Origin: Chromobacterium vaccinii
GTDB taxonomy: Bacteria > Pseudomonadota > Gammaproteobacteria > Burkholderiales > Chromobacteriaceae
Direction of reading: 5' to 3'
DNA length: 39,078 bases
NCBI RefSeq assembly: GCF_000971335.1
Contig: NZ_JZJL01000045.1
Coordinates: forward strand, 1 to 39,078
In this document: one piece after another, positions 1-9,927 of the stretch
Position numbering within the stretch: position 1 is the stretch's first letter
How the letters are laid out: each line of letters starts with the position of its first letter
Position numbers and translations under genes: made by a program
Notes under the pieces: model-generated
What the model was told of the DNA's origin: nothing
Seen by the model: only the letters and a program-made list of their open reading frames with translations
The model's database searches: none

Positions 1-2556
1 GCCGCCTTCCAGCACCGCGCTGCCGCCGACGCTGATCAGCACATCGTTGCCTGCGCCGCCCTGCAGCGTGTCGCTGACATTGCCGCCGATCAGGATGTCG
101 TTGCCGTCGCCGCCGACATGCAGGCCGTTCGCCCACTGGCTGATCTGCGCCGAAGTCCAGCTCGCGCCGTCAGCGAAGATCACGCTGCCCACCTGGGCGG
201 AAGTCGCGCTGAACCAGTTCTGGATCAGGATGGAGTCGCTGCCGTTGACGTGCTTGAGGATCACGTCGTTGCCGGCGCGCACCACGACGATGTCCGAAAC
301 CGAGATGCCCGCGCCCAGACGGATTTCGCTCTGGTGGCTGACGGCAACGTTGACCGAGTTGTTGATGATGACGTCGTTGCCGTCGCCCAGGTTGAACACG
401 TATATGTCGTGCGCGGCGCCGCCTTTCAGCGTGTCGTTGCCCTTGCCGCCTTCCAGCACCACGGTGCCGCCGACGCTGACCAGCACGTCGTCGCCGGCGC
501 TGCCCTTGATGGTGTCGTTGCCGCCGACCACGATCAGCTTCTGCAGGTCGGCCGCGCTCCAGCGGACGCCATCAGCGAACACCACCTCGCCGGCCCAGCC
601 CATCTTGTCCACCGCGCCGTTCTTGATGGTGACGCCATCCTGGCCGTTGGCCAGCATCAGCACCAGATCATTGCCGGACTTCAGCACCTTCACATCGGCC
701 GCCTTGATGCCGGCCAGGAAGCGGATCTGGTCGCCCTTGCTGTACTGCGCCATCTTGGCCGCAGCCACGCCGTAGTTGATCTGGTCGCGGCCGCCGCCCA
801 GGCCGAACTCGAACACGTCGCGGCCCTTGTTGCCCACCAGCACGTCGTTGCCGGAACCGCCGCGGAAGGTATCGTCGCCATTGCCGCCGATCAGCGTGTC
901 GTTGCCGGCGCCGCCGTCGAGAATGTCCGCGCCGTCCTCGCCCTGCAGCAGGTCGTCGCCATCGGTGCCGTTCTGCATGCCCACCACGCGCTGGATCAGC
1001 TCCGCGCCCAGCCACACGCTGCCGTCGGCGAACACGATCTGGCCCTGCCAGCCGTGCTCGATGCTGAAGCCGCCCTGGATGGTGACGGAGTCGCTGCCAT
1101 TGACGTGGATCAGCACGATATCGTCGCCCACTTGCTGCACGCGGATGTCCGAGACCGAAATGCCGACGCCGAAGCGGATCTCGTCATGCAGCGTCACCGC
1201 CACGTCCACATTGTGCGCGGCGATCACGTCATGGCCGTGGCCGGCCTCGAACACGTACACGTCGCTGCCGGCGCCGCCCACCAGGGTGTCGTTGCCGATG
1301 CCGCCGATCAGGGTGTCCGATCCGCCGTTGCCGATCAGCACGTCGTTGCCCGCGCCGCCGATCAGCACGTCGCTGCCTTCCCAGCCGGTCAGGGTGTCGT
1401 CACCGTCGGTGCCGGTCAGCGTGATGCGAAGATCGGCCTGGGTCCACACCGTGCCGTCGGCGAACACGATACGCTCGACGCGGCTGCCGGCGGCGGCGAA
1501 ATAGCCCTCCACCGTCACGCTGTCGCTGCCGTTGGCGTGCTTGAGCACCAAGTCCATGCCCACCCGCACCGCAACCACGTCCTTGACCGCGATGCTGGCG
1601 CCGAAGCGGATCTCGTCCTGCACTGACACGTCCACGCTGGCGGTTTCGCGAATCACGTCCGCGCCGTCGCCCAGGTTGAAGATGTAGACGTCGGCGTCCG
1701 CGCCGCCGATCAGGGTGTCGTTGCCCTTGCCGCCTTCCAGCACATTGCGGCCGCTGCCGCCGTCGAGCCAGTCGTCGCCATCGCCGCCTTGCAGCGTGTC
1801 GTCGCCATCGTCGCCCAACAGCTTGTCGTTGCCTGCGCCGCCTTCCAGCCAATCGTCGCCGGCTCGGCCGTTCAGGGTGTCGTTGCCGCCCAAGCCGATC
1901 AGATGATCCTTGCCGATCCAGCCGGTCAGCGCCTCCTTGCGGTCAGTGCCGGTTTGCGTGATCACGCGTTGCGCCAGGTCGGCGATGCTCCAGCTGGCGC
2001 CATCGGCGAAGCTGATCTTCTCGATCCAGAAACTCTTGTCGGCGAACCAACCCTTGATCGTCACTGCGTCGTCGCCGTTGCGGTGCGACAGCACCAGATC
2101 GTCGCCGACATGCTCCAGCTGGATGTCTTCCGGACGAATGCCGGGGCCGAAACGCAATTCGTCGCGGTAGGCCGGATCGGTATCCGCGGCGTCGCGCTTG
2201 TCCTGGGCATTATCGGTCAGCGTGTCGTAGCCATCCCCCAGATTGAACAGGTAGAGATCGCCGTCCACGCCGCCTATCAAGGTATCGTTGCCTGCGCCGC
2301 CAGCCAGCACATTGTTGCCGCTGCCGGCGTTCAACAGATCATCCCCGGCCCCGCCCTGCAAGGTATCGTTGCCGGCATAGCCGTTCAATACATCGTCGCC
2401 GTCTCCGCCTTGCAGCAGATCGTTGCCTTCATAGCCATTCAGCGTATCGTTGCCGCCATTGCCGTTCAGCGTGTCGTCGCCGTCGCCGCCATTGATCACC
2501 TCTCCCATGTCGGTACCATTCAATACCTTGCCGGGGCTCTCTTGCGAAGTTGCCAT
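1..2556 (-). CDS. Large modular RTX (hemolysin-type calcium-binding repeat) protein, 3' end beyond window
   Basis: The frame is open for 852 codons from ATG at 2556 to the left edge, so only the N-terminal part is seen. After about 10 residues the protein goes straight into GGxGxDxLxG nonapeptides, which fold as calcium-binding beta-rolls once outside the cell. Blocks of nonapeptides alternate with a larger domain of the HCBP-related type (F-N-L-G-D-G-x-D, then E-I-R-F-G, then N-G-x-D-S-V-T and F-A-D-G). I count five copies, starting near residues 102, 290, 435, 581 and 719. No N-terminal enzyme or pore-forming domain and no Sec signal is visible, which fits a type I secretion substrate whose export signal would be at the unseen C-terminus. 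It starts 22 nt after the glycosyltransferase and is the last visible gene of the secretion operon. The role (adhesin, matrix protein or enzyme carrier) cannot be decided here. Confidence 0.9.
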   Translation of the reverse strand, partial: MATSQESPGKVLNGTDMGEVINGGDGDDTLNGNGGNDTLNGYEGNDLLQGGDGDDVLNGYAGNDTLQGGAGDDLLNAGSGNNVLAGGAGNDTLIGGVDGDLYLFNLGDGYDTLTDNAQDKRDAADTDPAYRDELRFGPGIRPEDIQLEHVGDDLVLSHRNGDDAVTIKGWFADKSFWIEKISFADGASWSIADLAQRVITQTGTDRKEALTGWIGKDHLIGLGGNDTLNGRAGDDWLEGGAGNDKLLGDDGDDTLQGGDGDDWLDGGSGRNVLEGGKGNDTLIGGADADVYIFNLGDGADVIRETASVDVSVQDEIRFGASIAVKDVVAVRVGMDLVLKHANGSDSVTVEGYFAAAGSRVERIVFADGTVWTQADLRITLTGTDGDDTLTGWEGSDVLIGGAGNDVLIGNGGSDTLIGGIGNDTLVGGAGSDVYVFEAGHGHDVIAAHNVDVAVTLHDEIRFGVGISVSDIRVQQVGDDIVLIHVNGSDSVTIQGGFSIEHGWQGQIVFADGSVWLGAELIQRVVGMQNGTDGDDLLQGEDGADILDGGAGNDTLIGGNGDDTFRGGSGNDVLVGNKGRDVFEFGLGGGRDQINYGVAAAKMAQYSKGDQIRFLAGIKAADVKVLKSGNDLVLMLANGQDGVTIKNGAVDKMGWAGEVVFADGVRWSAADLQKLIVVGGNDTIKGSAGDDVLVSVGGTVVLEGGKGNDTLKGGAAHDIYVFNLGDGNDVIINNSVNVAVSHQSEIRLGAGISVSDIVVVRAGNDVILKHVNGSDSILIQNWFSATSAQVGSVIFADGASWTSAQISQWANGLHVGGDGNDILIGGNVSDTLQGGAGNDVLISVGGSAVLEGG

Positions 2557-2578
2557 TTTTTACCTTTCTGTTATCGGA

Positions 2579-3829
2579 CTACTGCCTAAGCCAGGCATCG
2601 CTTTCCTGCGCGGCCACCCTATCCGCCGCATCAGAAGCAGCGATGCCCAGCAAATTCCTGTAAGCGTCCAAGCCCTGCTCGACGCTGTACCGTTCCGCCG
2701 TCCGCCGCGCCTGCCGCCGCATCCCCGGCGCATCCTCGCGCAACGCCTCTCTCACCCTCTCGATCAAGGCCTCCCGGTCGAAGAAGTCCACCAGGTGGCC
2801 GTTCACGCCGTCGCGGATCACTTCGCGCAGCGGCGCGGTGTCCGACGCCACGATGCGGCAGCCGCTGGCCATCGCTTCCAGCAGGCTCCACGACAGCACG
2901 AAGGGATAGGTCAGGTAGACGTGGACCGCCGACACCTGCAGCGCCTTGCGGTAAACGTCGTACGGCACCTTGCCGAGGAAGTGCACCCGGTCCGGATCGA
3001 CCAGGTTTTCGCGCAGCAGCTTTTCGCGCCAATTGGCCGCGTCCGCCGGCGCGCTGCCGTAGCTGACGCCGTCGCCGCCGACGATCGCCACCTGGCAATC
3101 GGGCTCGGCGCGCAGCAGCTCGGGCAGCGCGCGCATGAAGACGTGGAAGCCGCGGTAGGGCTCCAGATTGCGCGCGACGTAGGTGACGATCTTCTGGCCA
3201 GCGCGCAGCGTGCGGCCGTTTGGCAGCGCCAGTTCGGCGGCGGGGTCGGGCTTCAACAGCTCGGTGCGGATGCCTTCATGCGCGACATGCAGCTTGTCGC
3301 GGTAGGCGGCTGGATGCAGGCTGTGCTGCCAGTGGGTGGGGCAGATGCCGGCGTCGGCGTTTTCCAGGTTGAGCAGGTGCAGCGCGTTGCGGGCGCGCAG
3401 CCGCGCGGCGCCGTCCAGGCTGAGCGGAAATTCCGGGTCGAAGTCGGCGTCCGCGCCGCGGCCGTGGTAGAAGAATTCGCAGTAGTGGATCAGCCGCGCG
3501 TCGGGAAACAGGTCTTTCAGGAACAGCGTCTCGCCCCAGCCGGGGTGGGCGAGGATGACGTCGGGCCGGTAGCCGCGATGGGCCAAGGGCTGCAAGCTGC
3601 GCAGCACCGCCTGGCCGTGCAGCACCGCGTCCTCGTAGCTGTACAGATAGGGGTGGGCCTGGCGGCTGGGCTGGCGGTGCGGCTTGTAGCGCAGCAGCCG
3701 CACGCCCTGCAGGCCGGGAGCGGTGTCGCGCCCCACTGCCAGCAGGTCGATGTCGGGCCGGGTTTTCAGATCATCGGCGATGTGGCGCAGCTGGCCGGGG
3801 AAATTCTGGTGGATCAGCAGGAGCTTCAT
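2579..3829 (-). CDS. GT4-family glycosyltransferase within the type I secretion operon
   Basis: This 416-residue protein begins MKLLLIHQNFPGQ, a typical first strand and loop of a GT-B fold. The N-terminal half (about 1-200) resembles the Glyco_trans_4 acceptor domain. The C-terminal half carries the nucleotide-sugar-binding Rossmann domain, with V-x-R-N-L-E-P-Y-R-G-F near residue 225, V-x-F-L-G-K-V-P-Y near 292 and the E-A-M-A-S-G-C acidic loop near 325. It has no signal peptide or membrane helix, so it should act in the cytoplasm. Its ATG lies 1 nt after the HlyD stop and its own stop lies 22 nt before the RTX gene, so all four genes are likely one transcript. Modification of the RTX substrate before export is an attractive inference, but a role in a surface polysaccharide is equally possible. 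Confidence 0.88.
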   Translation of the reverse strand: MKLLLIHQNFPGQLRHIADDLKTRPDIDLLAVGRDTAPGLQGVRLLRYKPHRQPSRQAHPYLYSYEDAVLHGQAVLRSLQPLAHRGYRPDVILAHPGWGETLFLKDLFPDARLIHYCEFFYHGRGADADFDPEFPLSLDGAARLRARNALHLLNLENADAGICPTHWQHSLHPAAYRDKLHVAHEGIRTELLKPDPAAELALPNGRTLRAGQKIVTYVARNLEPYRGFHVFMRALPELLRAEPDCQVAIVGGDGVSYGSAPADAANWREKLLRENLVDPDRVHFLGKVPYDVYRKALQVSAVHVYLTYPFVLSWSLLEAMASGCRIVASDTAPLREVIRDGVNGHLVDFFDREALIERVREALREDAPGMRRQARRTAERYSVEQGLDAYRNLLGIAASDAADRVAAQESDAWLRQ

Positions 3830-3830
3830 C

Positions 3831-5252
3831 TCAACGCTCCCGCATGCCTTCGCCGACGTGTTCCTGCAGCGGGCTGAGGAAGTAGTCGATCACCCGGCGC
3901 TTGCCGGTCTTGATCTCGGCGCTGACCGCCATGCCGGCGCTCAGATTGACGCGCGCGCCGTCTATCACCAGGTGGCTTTGCTTCAGCCGGATGCGGGCGG
4001 GAAACAGCAGGCCGCGCTTTTCGTCCTGCTGCGCGTCGTGGCTGACGGTTTCCACCACGCCGTCCAGGTAGCCGTAGCGGGTGTAGGGGAAGCTTTCCAC
4101 TTTCACCGTCACCGCCTGGCCGGGCCGGACGAAGCCGATGTCCTTGTTCTCGATCTGCGCTTCCACTTCCAGCGCCTCGTTGGCCGGCACCACGGCCAGC
4201 AGCGGCTGGGCCTCGGTCACCACGCCGCCGACGGTGTGGATGGCCAGCTGCTGCACGCTGCCGGACACCGGCGCGGTGAGCTGGGTCAGCGCCTGGCGGC
4301 GGCCGGTCTTCTTCACTTCCTCGCCGGACTGGGTGGTCTGCTCGCGCGCTTCGCGCAGCTTGTCCAGCGCGTCGCTGCGGAAGTTGGCGGTCAACGCTTC
4401 CAGCTCTTCGCGCTGGCTGGCGATGGCGGCGGCCAGCTCCTGGATGCGGCTCTTCTGGCTGGCCAGATCGCCCTGCTGCTCGATGCGCGCCTGCTGCTTG
4501 TCCAAGTAGGCGTGCTTGGAGATGAAGTTCTTGTCCAGCAGCTCCTGATAGTCATGCTCGCGCGCTTCGGCCAGCCGCACCGTGCCCTGCAGCTTGATCA
4601 CCTGCTGGCGGGTGGTGGACAACTCGGCCTCGCGCTGACGCAGCGTGGCCTGCAGCGAATCGCGCTTGGCCTGATAGGCACGCCACTGGCCGACGGCCAG
4701 CGTTTCCTCGCTCAGCTGCTTGGCCGGGTCGACGCCGTCCAGCTTCTCCAGCTGCGGCAGCCGGCCGTTGTCCAGCGCGGCCAGCAGCGCCTGGTAGCGG
4801 GCGCCGGCCAGGCGAGCGGTTTCCAGCGCGTCGCCGGCCTTGCGGTTGTCGGCGCCGGCGGCGGTGGCGTCCAGCTCGATCAACAGCTGGCCAGCCTTGA
4901 CCAACTGGCCGTCGCGCACGTGGATGGCCTTGACCACGCTGGGCTCCAGCGGCTGGATGATCTTGGTGCGGCCGCCGCTGACGGTCTTGCCGCCGGCGAC
5001 GGCGACGATGTCCAGCTGGCCGATCAGCGCCCACAGCAGCGCGCAGACGAACAATGCCACGATCACGCGCATGCTCCAGCGCGGCAAGGGCGAGGCCGGG
5101 CTGTCGGTCAGCTCCAGGTGGGCGGGCAGGAAGGCCAGCTCGTCCTCGCTGCGCGGCTTGGGGTCGAGCTGGTGGCGGATGGACCAATGGTCGGCGAAGG
5201 CTTGGCGGTAGCGTTGCAGGAAGCCCCGCAACGCCTCAATCTGATGCTTCAT
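3831..5252 (-). CDS. HlyD-family type I secretion periplasmic adaptor
   Basis: The 473-residue protein has a cytoplasmic N-terminus of about 60 residues, one transmembrane segment (V-I-V-A-L-F-V-C-A-L-L-W-A-L-I-G, about 64-79), a biotinyl-lipoyl-like strand pair (K-I-I-Q-P-L-E-P-S-V-V), a long coiled coil (about 130-325), and a C-terminal beta-barrel with the family signature I-E-N-K-D-I-G-F-V-R-P-G-Q. HlyD proteins bridge the inner-membrane ABC exporter and a TolC-type outer membrane channel. The gene starts 6 nt after the ABC transporter stop, and length and domain order are normal for the family. No outer membrane channel gene is present in the window, so the system must use a TolC homologue encoded elsewhere. 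Confidence 0.95.
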   Translation of the reverse strand: MKHQIEALRGFLQRYRQAFADHWSIRHQLDPKPRSEDELAFLPAHLELTDSPASPLPRWSMRVIVALFVCALLWALIGQLDIVAVAGGKTVSGGRTKIIQPLEPSVVKAIHVRDGQLVKAGQLLIELDATAAGADNRKAGDALETARLAGARYQALLAALDNGRLPQLEKLDGVDPAKQLSEETLAVGQWRAYQAKRDSLQATLRQREAELSTTRQQVIKLQGTVRLAEAREHDYQELLDKNFISKHAYLDKQQARIEQQGDLASQKSRIQELAAAIASQREELEALTANFRSDALDKLREAREQTTQSGEEVKKTGRRQALTQLTAPVSGSVQQLAIHTVGGVVTEAQPLLAVVPANEALEVEAQIENKDIGFVRPGQAVTVKVESFPYTRYGYLDGVVETVSHDAQQDEKRGLLFPARIRLKQSHLVIDGARVNLSAGMAVSAEIKTGKRRVIDYFLSPLQEHVGEGMRER

Positions 5253-5258
5253 CGCGGC

Positions 5259-7403
<2,145 letters not shown>

Positions 7404-7439
7404 GTTTTTAATTGAACTGGTAAAAAGGATGGGAATTTG

Positions 7440-7466
7440 CAAAGGAAAATACCGGCTTTTCCTTTG
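7440..7466. repeat. Perfect 10-bp inverted repeat in the secretion operon leader
   Basis: The arms CAAAGGAAAA (7440-7449) and TTTTCCTTTG (7457-7466) are exact reverse complements around a 7-nt loop. The element ends 37 nt before the ABC transporter start, so it is either an RNA hairpin in the 5' leader or a DNA operator. Confidence 0.7.
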
Positions 7467-7642
7467 AACAAAAATGTTAATTTTTACCAATTAAAAAATT
7501 GCCACCCCACCAGCGAAGTCAAACAAAGCCCAATTACCCGCACATTTCGATCCTTGCCTCGCCAAAGCCAAATAAAACTGGCGAGAACGTCTCCCCCTTT
7601 CGCCCTGCCTTATCGCCAGACCGAGACAAACTACGCCACGTC

Positions 7643-7668
7643 AACTACGTATAATTACTTACATAGTT
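7643..7668. repeat. Interrupted dyad, possible operator
   Basis: The arms AACTAcGTA and TACaTAGTT (one mismatch pair) face each other across 8 nt. A TATAAT hexamer at 7650-7655 on the plus strand lies inside. The position, about 240 nt upstream of the ABC gene, suits a regulator-binding site, but no regulator gene is adjacent. Confidence 0.4.
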
Positions 7669-7714
7669 AATACTCTAAATATCTCCCCAATCATCTGCCA
7701 ACTGCCGAAATAAT

Positions 7715-7745
7715 AAAAAGCCACGCATCTTCATGCGTAGCTTTA
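7715..7745 (-). terminator. Rho-independent terminator after the RTX remnant
   Basis: The stem pairs 7717-7721 with 7740-7744 and 7723-7728 with 7733-7738, with one C/A mismatch and a CTTC loop. On the minus strand it is followed by TTTTTATTATTT. It lies 25 nt past the stop codon of the RTX remnant, so it marks the end of a former transcription unit. Confidence 0.85.
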
Positions 7746-7769
7746 TGATCAAACATCAGACCTGTTTAT

Positions 7770-7994
7770 TTACTTCCAGCTGGACGCCATCACCGTCTGC
7801 AAGCCAAGCTGATAATCGGCTGGCAGCGTCATCTGGCCGGCAACTGGCGGATTGAACGCCGCCATCGTGGTGACCAGCGCCTGCACCTGGGAAGCAACCA
7901 ACGTCTTGCCGACGCCCGAACGGATGGTTTCCAGGCGGCATTGCCGAACCAGTTGTCCACCACCTTGTCACCGGCAGAAGCGGATCTGCTCCGC
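7770..7994 (-). pseudogene. Decayed 3' end of a second RTX gene (type I secretion signal remnant)
   Basis: Reading leftward, the last frame before the TAA at 7770-7772 gives R-L-E-T-I-R-S-G-V-G-K-T-L-V-A-S-Q-V, then A-F-N-P-P-V-A-G-Q-M-T-L-P-A-D-Y-Q, then V-M-A-S-S-W-K. This is the characteristic C-terminus of large RTX/LapA-type substrates, where the type I export signal sits. Just upstream, in a different frame, is A-G-D-K-V-V-D-N-W-F-G-N-A (about 7936-7975), and in the first frame again E-Q-I-R-F (7977-7991). These are pieces of an HCBP-related module. At least two frameshifts and the lack of any coding continuation past about 7995 show a truncated, dead gene. It lies just upstream of the transporter operon, in the same direction, with its terminator still in place. 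Confidence 0.82.
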
Positions 7995-8077
7995 CCAGTC
8001 AAGACATCCCGCTCTTAGCCTTCTTGCGCAACGCAGCACACAGCCAACCGGATACGATGCCTTTATCCAAATCCGGC

Positions 8078-9355
8078 TCAAACCTGCACAGGCCGACGGC
8101 GCTCGATGCGGATGCGCAGCACCAGCGCCGCGGCAAGCAGGCACAAGGCGCCGGAAATCATCGTCGCCGCGGTGTAGCTGCCCAGGCTGTTGCGCAGCAT
8201 GCCCGCGCCCAGCGCGGCGAACGCGGCGCCCAGCTGGTGGCCGGCGACGATCCAGCCGAACACCACCGGCGCCTGCTCGCTGCCGAACACGCCGGTGGTC
8301 AGCTTCACCGTCGGCGGCACCGTCGCCACCCAATCCAGCCCGTAGAACAGGGTGAACAGCGGCAGGCCGTAGAAGTACTCCAGCCCGAAGGCATGCGGCA
8401 GATACAGCAGCGCCAGTCCGCGCAGCCCGTAATAGACGAACAACAGCGCCTGCGGCGCGAAGCGGTCGGACAGCCAGCCGGACAGCGTGGTGCCCAGCAG
8501 ATCGAACATGCCCATCGCCGCCAGCAAGCTGGCGCCGCGCACCGGGGTCAGCCCGTAATCGCCGCACATCGCGATGAAATGGGTGCCGATATAGCCGTTG
8601 GTGCTGGCGCCGCAAACGAAGAAGCTGCCGAACAGCAGCCAGAAGTCGCCGGAGCGGCTGGCCGTTTTCAGCGCGCCGAAGGCGATAACGATGGGATTGT
8701 GATGCACGGCCGCGGGCGGCGGCGCGTTCTCCGCCTCGCCCAGCGGCCGCAGGCCGATGCTGGCCGGCCGCTCCGGCAGCAGCAGCCACGCCAGCGGAAA
8801 CACGCAGACGATGCAGCCGGCAATCAGCCACACCGTGCCGCGCCAGCCATGCTGCCCGGTCAGCCAGGCCATCAGCGGCAGGAACACCAGCTGGCCGGTG
8901 GCCGAGCTGGCGGTCAGCAAACCCATCGCCAGCCCGCGATGCTGGACGAACCAGCGGTTGACTACCGACGCGCCCAATGTCATCGCCGTGGCGCCGGTGG
9001 CGCAGCCTACCATCACGCCCCACAGCAGCTGCAGCTGCCAGTTGCTGCGCATCAACGTGGACAGCGCCACGCTGACGGCCAGCAGCGCCAGCGCGCACAA
9101 CACCGTGCGCCTGAGGCCGAAGCGCAGCATCGCCGCCGCCGCGAACGGCCCCATCAGGCCGAACAGCGCCAGGTTGATCGACAAGGCCAGCGAGATGGCG
9201 GAACGGCTCCAGCCGAACTCGCGCTCCAGCGGCACCATCATCACGCTGGGCGCGGCGCGGATGGCCGCGGTAGTCAACATCACCAGGAAAGTGACGCCGA
9301 CGGCGATCCAGGCATAGTGGAAGCGTCCGCCCGTCCAATCGCGCATGCCGCTCAT
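8078..9355 (-). CDS. MFS transporter (monocarboxylate/OFA-like)
   Basis: This 425-residue integral membrane protein has about twelve hydrophobic helices. The N-terminal sequence H-Y-A-W-I-A-V-G-V-T-F is followed by a first helix pair, P-L-E-R-E-F-G-W-S-R-S-A-I-S and a loop rich in G-L-R-R, features common in MFS carriers of the oxalate/formate and monocarboxylate type. The central loop (about 200-225) is hydrophilic. G-W-L-S-D-R-F-A-P-Q near residue 297 is the second-half copy of the MFS loop motif. The substrate cannot be read from the sequence. It stands alone on the minus strand, about 120 nt from the GNAT gene upstream and about 80 nt from the RTX remnant downstream. ATG 9355 is used; ATG 9346 is a close alternative. 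Confidence 0.85.
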   Translation of the reverse strand: MSGMRDWTGGRFHYAWIAVGVTFLVMLTTAAIRAAPSVMMVPLEREFGWSRSAISLALSINLALFGLMGPFAAAAMLRFGLRRTVLCALALLAVSVALSTLMRSNWQLQLLWGVMVGCATGATAMTLGASVVNRWFVQHRGLAMGLLTASSATGQLVFLPLMAWLTGQHGWRGTVWLIAGCIVCVFPLAWLLLPERPASIGLRPLGEAENAPPPAAVHHNPIVIAFGALKTASRSGDFWLLFGSFFVCGASTNGYIGTHFIAMCGDYGLTPVRGASLLAAMGMFDLLGTTLSGWLSDRFAPQALLFVYYGLRGLALLYLPHAFGLEYFYGLPLFTLFYGLDWVATVPPTVKLTTGVFGSEQAPVVFGWIVAGHQLGAAFAALGAGMLRNSLGSYTAATMISGALCLLAAALVLRIRIERRRPVQV

Positions 9356-9474
9356 GCGATACCTCGCAAACTTTAAGAAACGCTTTTCTCAGATTAGCAA
9401 GCCACCACGTGATATACCGGACATGCTTGTATGCCCACTCACTTACCCACAACCCTGGGCAGATTGCAAAGTTA

Positions 9475-9927
9475 TCAACAATCCAAAGACGCGCGCCACG
9501 CCATCGCGGTTAAACGGGGGCGAACCTTGAAACCCAGCCGCTCGAAAAACCATTCACGACCAGACAACGCTTCGCAGTAAATGGTATCGGTACCGCAGCG
9601 GCGCATGAATTCCCGCGCCAAGGCCTGACCCACACCCCGCCCAGCGCAGTCCCGATGCACGATGATTTCCGCCAACCAAGCCGCTTGCCAGCCATCGCTG
9701 AAACCGCGAGCCAAGCCCAGTACCCGGTCATCGTTCAGCGCACAAATGCCAAGTCCGCCACGAAATGCCCGCCCCATTGCCTGCAGATCAAACGATCGTG
9801 CCTCTCCCCATCCCTGGCTGGCGTACAACTCCGCCACTTGCGGCAAATAATGGACTGGCAAATCCGCAAGCGCTAAATATTGGCGGCCATCCAGCGTGAA
9901 CCTCCTGCCTGCATCGCAATCAGCCAT
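9475..9927 (-). CDS. GNAT-family N-acetyltransferase
   Basis: This 150-residue single-domain protein carries the acetyl-CoA pyrophosphate-binding motif R-D-C-A-G-R-G-V-G-Q-A-L (near residue 96), preceded by the strand A-W-L-A-E-I-I-V-H. The C-terminal W-F-F-E-R-L-G-F is the usual last helix-strand turn of the fold. The acceptor substrate is unknown. I place the start at ATG 9927 (MADCDAGRRF), because this begins the recognisable fold and overlaps the LysR stop by 8 nt, which suggests translational coupling. Longer in-frame extensions read into the LysR gene and lack coding character. Confidence 0.82.
   Translation of the reverse strand: MADCDAGRRFTLDGRQYLALADLPVHYLPQVAELYASQGWGEARSFDLQAMGRAFRGGLGICALNDDRVLGLARGFSDGWQAAWLAEIIVHRDCAGRGVGQALAREFMRRCGTDTIYCEALSGREWFFERLGFKVRPRLTAMAWRASLDC

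Larger units (their letters stand above)
7404..7769. other. AT-rich intergenic leader upstream of the type I secretion operon
   Basis: No coding sequence is visible in these 366 nt. Composition contrasts sharply with the rest of the window: 7441-7500 has only 14 G+C in 60 nt. The region holds a perfect 10-bp inverted repeat close to the ABC gene, a looser dyad at 7643-7668 and the terminator of the RTX remnant. Such AT-rich DNA ahead of surface-protein genes is often bound by H-NS/MvaT-type silencers; that is inference. The operon promoter should be here but I cannot place it with confidence. Confidence 0.75.

Noticed and set aside
118-1626. Plus-strand frame of 502 codons opposite the RTX repeats
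   Set aside because: The repeats on the minus strand translate as canonical calcium-binding nonapeptides; the opposite frame only mirrors the DNA periodicity.
1-2556. Regular short DNA repeats that could suggest a CRISPR array
   Set aside because: The repeats are coding, imperfect and not separated by unique spacers; they encode RTX nonapeptides.
7404-7490. N-terminal extension of the ABC transporter from a TTG codon
   Set aside because: It runs through the AT-rich leader and the inverted repeat; ATG 7403 gives the normal family length.
7756-7971. A 71-codon minus-strand frame starting MTRWW
   Set aside because: It is out of frame with the recognisable RTX C-terminal sequence in the same DNA and has no homology-like features.
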